Of a DNA stretch of 37,964 bases, positions 37,467 to 37,964 are shown piece by piece. Origin of the DNA: a virus; IMG/VR virus record IMGVR_UViG_3300027852_000027, positions 1 through 37,964 of that record, one strand, 5' to 3'. The position numbers and the translations under genes are program-made. The notes beneath the pieces were generated by a model that searched no databases, was not told the origin of the DNA, and was given only the letters and a program-made list of their open reading frames with translations. Positions within the stretch are counted from its first letter, which is position 1, and the number at the start of each line of letters is the position of its first letter.

Positions 37467-37743
37467 TTACTAAACCAAGCTTGGCTTCAAAATAATCAGC
37501 GAATAAATCTTTTAGTAAAATACTCGCTATGCGGTCAACCTCAAAATCATCTATAGGCATACCGTTATTAAATCGCTCTACCCTGTGATAATTATTATAA
37601 ATCAACTCTATATCCCATAATTTCATGTTACTTGGTGCACTTCTGATTGGGTCAGGGTTAAAATCAACCTCTGCATAAACACCATCGCTTTTTGCTATCG
37701 TATTAATTTTTACTGCAATATCCAACAGTGTAGTATCTTTCAT
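37462..37743 (-). CDS. First cassette-borne protein (93 aa)
   Basis: The ATG at 37743 follows AAGGATTGAT, so the longer frame reading through site K is rejected. The protein (KDTTLLDIAVKINTIAKSDG) is acidic and has an aromatic middle (WDIELIYNNYHRVERF), and its end 'AKLGLVT' matches two other array proteins. It is the first cassette after the phage operon. The function is unknown. Confidence 0.7.
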   Translation of the reverse strand: MKDTTLLDIAVKINTIAKSDGVYAEVDFNPDPIRSAPSNMKLWDIELIYNNYHRVERFNNGMPIDDFEVDRIASILLKDLFADYFEAKLGLVT

Positions 37744-37770
37744 TTTATCAATCCTTTTCAGTAACGGTAA

Positions 37771-37800
37771 CATAGCAACCGTAATCAAAATCTGACCAGC
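37771..37800 (-). other. Half attC-like site K at the head of the array
   Basis: Minus strand, GGTCAGATTTTGATTACGG then TTGCTATGTTACCG. This copies the downstream arm of site E (CAGATTTAATTACGGTTGTTATATT) but has no upstream arm. It is thus the junction between phage DNA and the first cassette. It could be the core of an insertion site. Confidence 0.6.
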
Positions 37801-37889
37801 CACTCTATAACCTCATAACCACCAATAGCAACAAGAGCAGCCACCACTAACCAAAACAGCACCATATTATTTCTTTCTCGATTATCCAT
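37785..37889 (-). CDS. Small single-TM membrane peptide (34 aa)
   Basis: This ORF encodes MDNRERNNMVLFWLVVAALV and a short rest, with one strong membrane segment. Its ATG overlaps the stop of the 53-aa gene across the genome join, and its TGA lies inside half-site K. It is the last phage-type gene before the array, so its end may have been remodelled by the cassette insertion. The function is unknown. Confidence 0.5.
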   Translation of the reverse strand: MDNRERNNMVLFWLVVAALVAIGGYEVIEWLVRF

Positions 37890-37964
37890 TAGTTAATCAC
37901 TCTGTTATCAATTTTAGTGTAGTCATCAGTAAAAGCGTTAAAGTCATCTATCGAATCACGTTCA
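37843..37964. repeat. Terminal direct repeat, right copy
   Basis: This is an exact copy of bases 1-122. The unique genome length is therefore about 37,842 bp. Features listed at 1-122 apply here too, including the 3' end of the 53-aa gene and the start of the 34-aa membrane ORF. Confidence 0.97.

Larger units (their letters stand above)
34443..37800 (-). mobile_element. Integron-type gene cassette array without integrase (CALIN-like)
   Basis: About ten short leftward genes alternate with 55-80 bp sites that all show ATAAC-type ends next to a stop codon, imperfect inverted arms, and GTTAT/GTTAG-type ends just before the next gene. The order gene, site, gene, site with the same orientation is that of integron cassettes. 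No intI or attI is visible. The terminal unit (33888-34440) probably belongs to it too. Confidence 0.8.

Noticed and set aside
34443-37800. CRISPR array or ordinary tandem repeats in the right end
   Set aside because: The repeated sites are imperfect palindromes of differing sequence separated by genes of differing length. There are no short uniform spacers and no cas genes.
37744-37803. 20-residue N-terminal extension of the first cassette gene
   Set aside because: It would read through half-site K. The ATG at 37743 has a good AAGGA site and the same leader as the cassette gene at 36216.
1-37964. Integrase, integron integrase, reverse transcriptase or tRNA genes
   Set aside because: No tyrosine or serine recombinase motifs, no YxDD-type motif and no cloverleaf with CCA-type end were found by reading. 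The genome could still be temperate by another route.

Overview
This window is an apparently complete genome of a tailed phage with siphovirus-type tail genes. The last 122 bases (37843-37964) repeat the first 122 exactly, so the unit is about 37,842 bp and is circular in the assembly or terminally redundant. The DNA is AT-rich, and the gene families (P22 gp3-like small terminase, HK97-type head, NinB/YbcO/RuvC-like set) together with the gamma-proteobacterial style of the attC sites suggest a marine gammaproteobacterial host. That host call is inference. I see no integrase, no intI, no tRNA gene and no CRISPR array.

Layout. (1) 1-2353: a small leftward operon that runs across the junction, a rightward holin-like gene, and a leftward set of small genes ending in a ribbon-helix-helix/replication-type protein. 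(2) 2391-5285: divergent promoters, two rightward small genes, then about 645 nt with no gene that fold into a large structured RNA with its own promoter and terminator (3185-3863), followed by a GIY-YIG nuclease gene and small ORFs. (3) 5316-5998: a leftward regulator cluster with an XRE-type repressor, and a divergent control region. (4) 5999-11426: rightward recombination and nucleic-acid genes (putative single-strand annealing protein, coiled-coil protein, SSB-like protein, small HTH proteins, NinB-like, YbcO-like nuclease, RuvC-like resolvase) and membrane proteins. (5) 11429-15828: fibre-like and other virion proteins. (6) 15975-33171: packaging, head and tail genes in canonical order, with a leftward three-gene insert (moron) at 21865-22572 and a classic -1 frameshift in the tail-assembly chaperone (A AAA AAG plus a 9-bp stem). 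(7) 33217-33722: leftward amidase endolysin and a small membrane protein. (8) about 33830-37800: a leftward array of about eleven one- or two-gene units separated by attC-like sites, an integron-type gene-cassette array (CALIN-like) without an integrase.

How it works together. The cassettes all face left and lie directly downstream of the phage's own leftward operon, whose promoter is at 383-411, so a phage promoter could play the part of an integron Pc. The unit nearest the lysis genes carries its own strong promoter and an HTH gene. The recombination module and borrowed host replication probably support genome replication. Two holin candidates, one amidase and a small membrane protein make up the lysis set.

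The two most striking things are the cassette array in a phage genome and the large structured RNA at 3219-3863. Functional calls come from reading motifs only; no database search was run.
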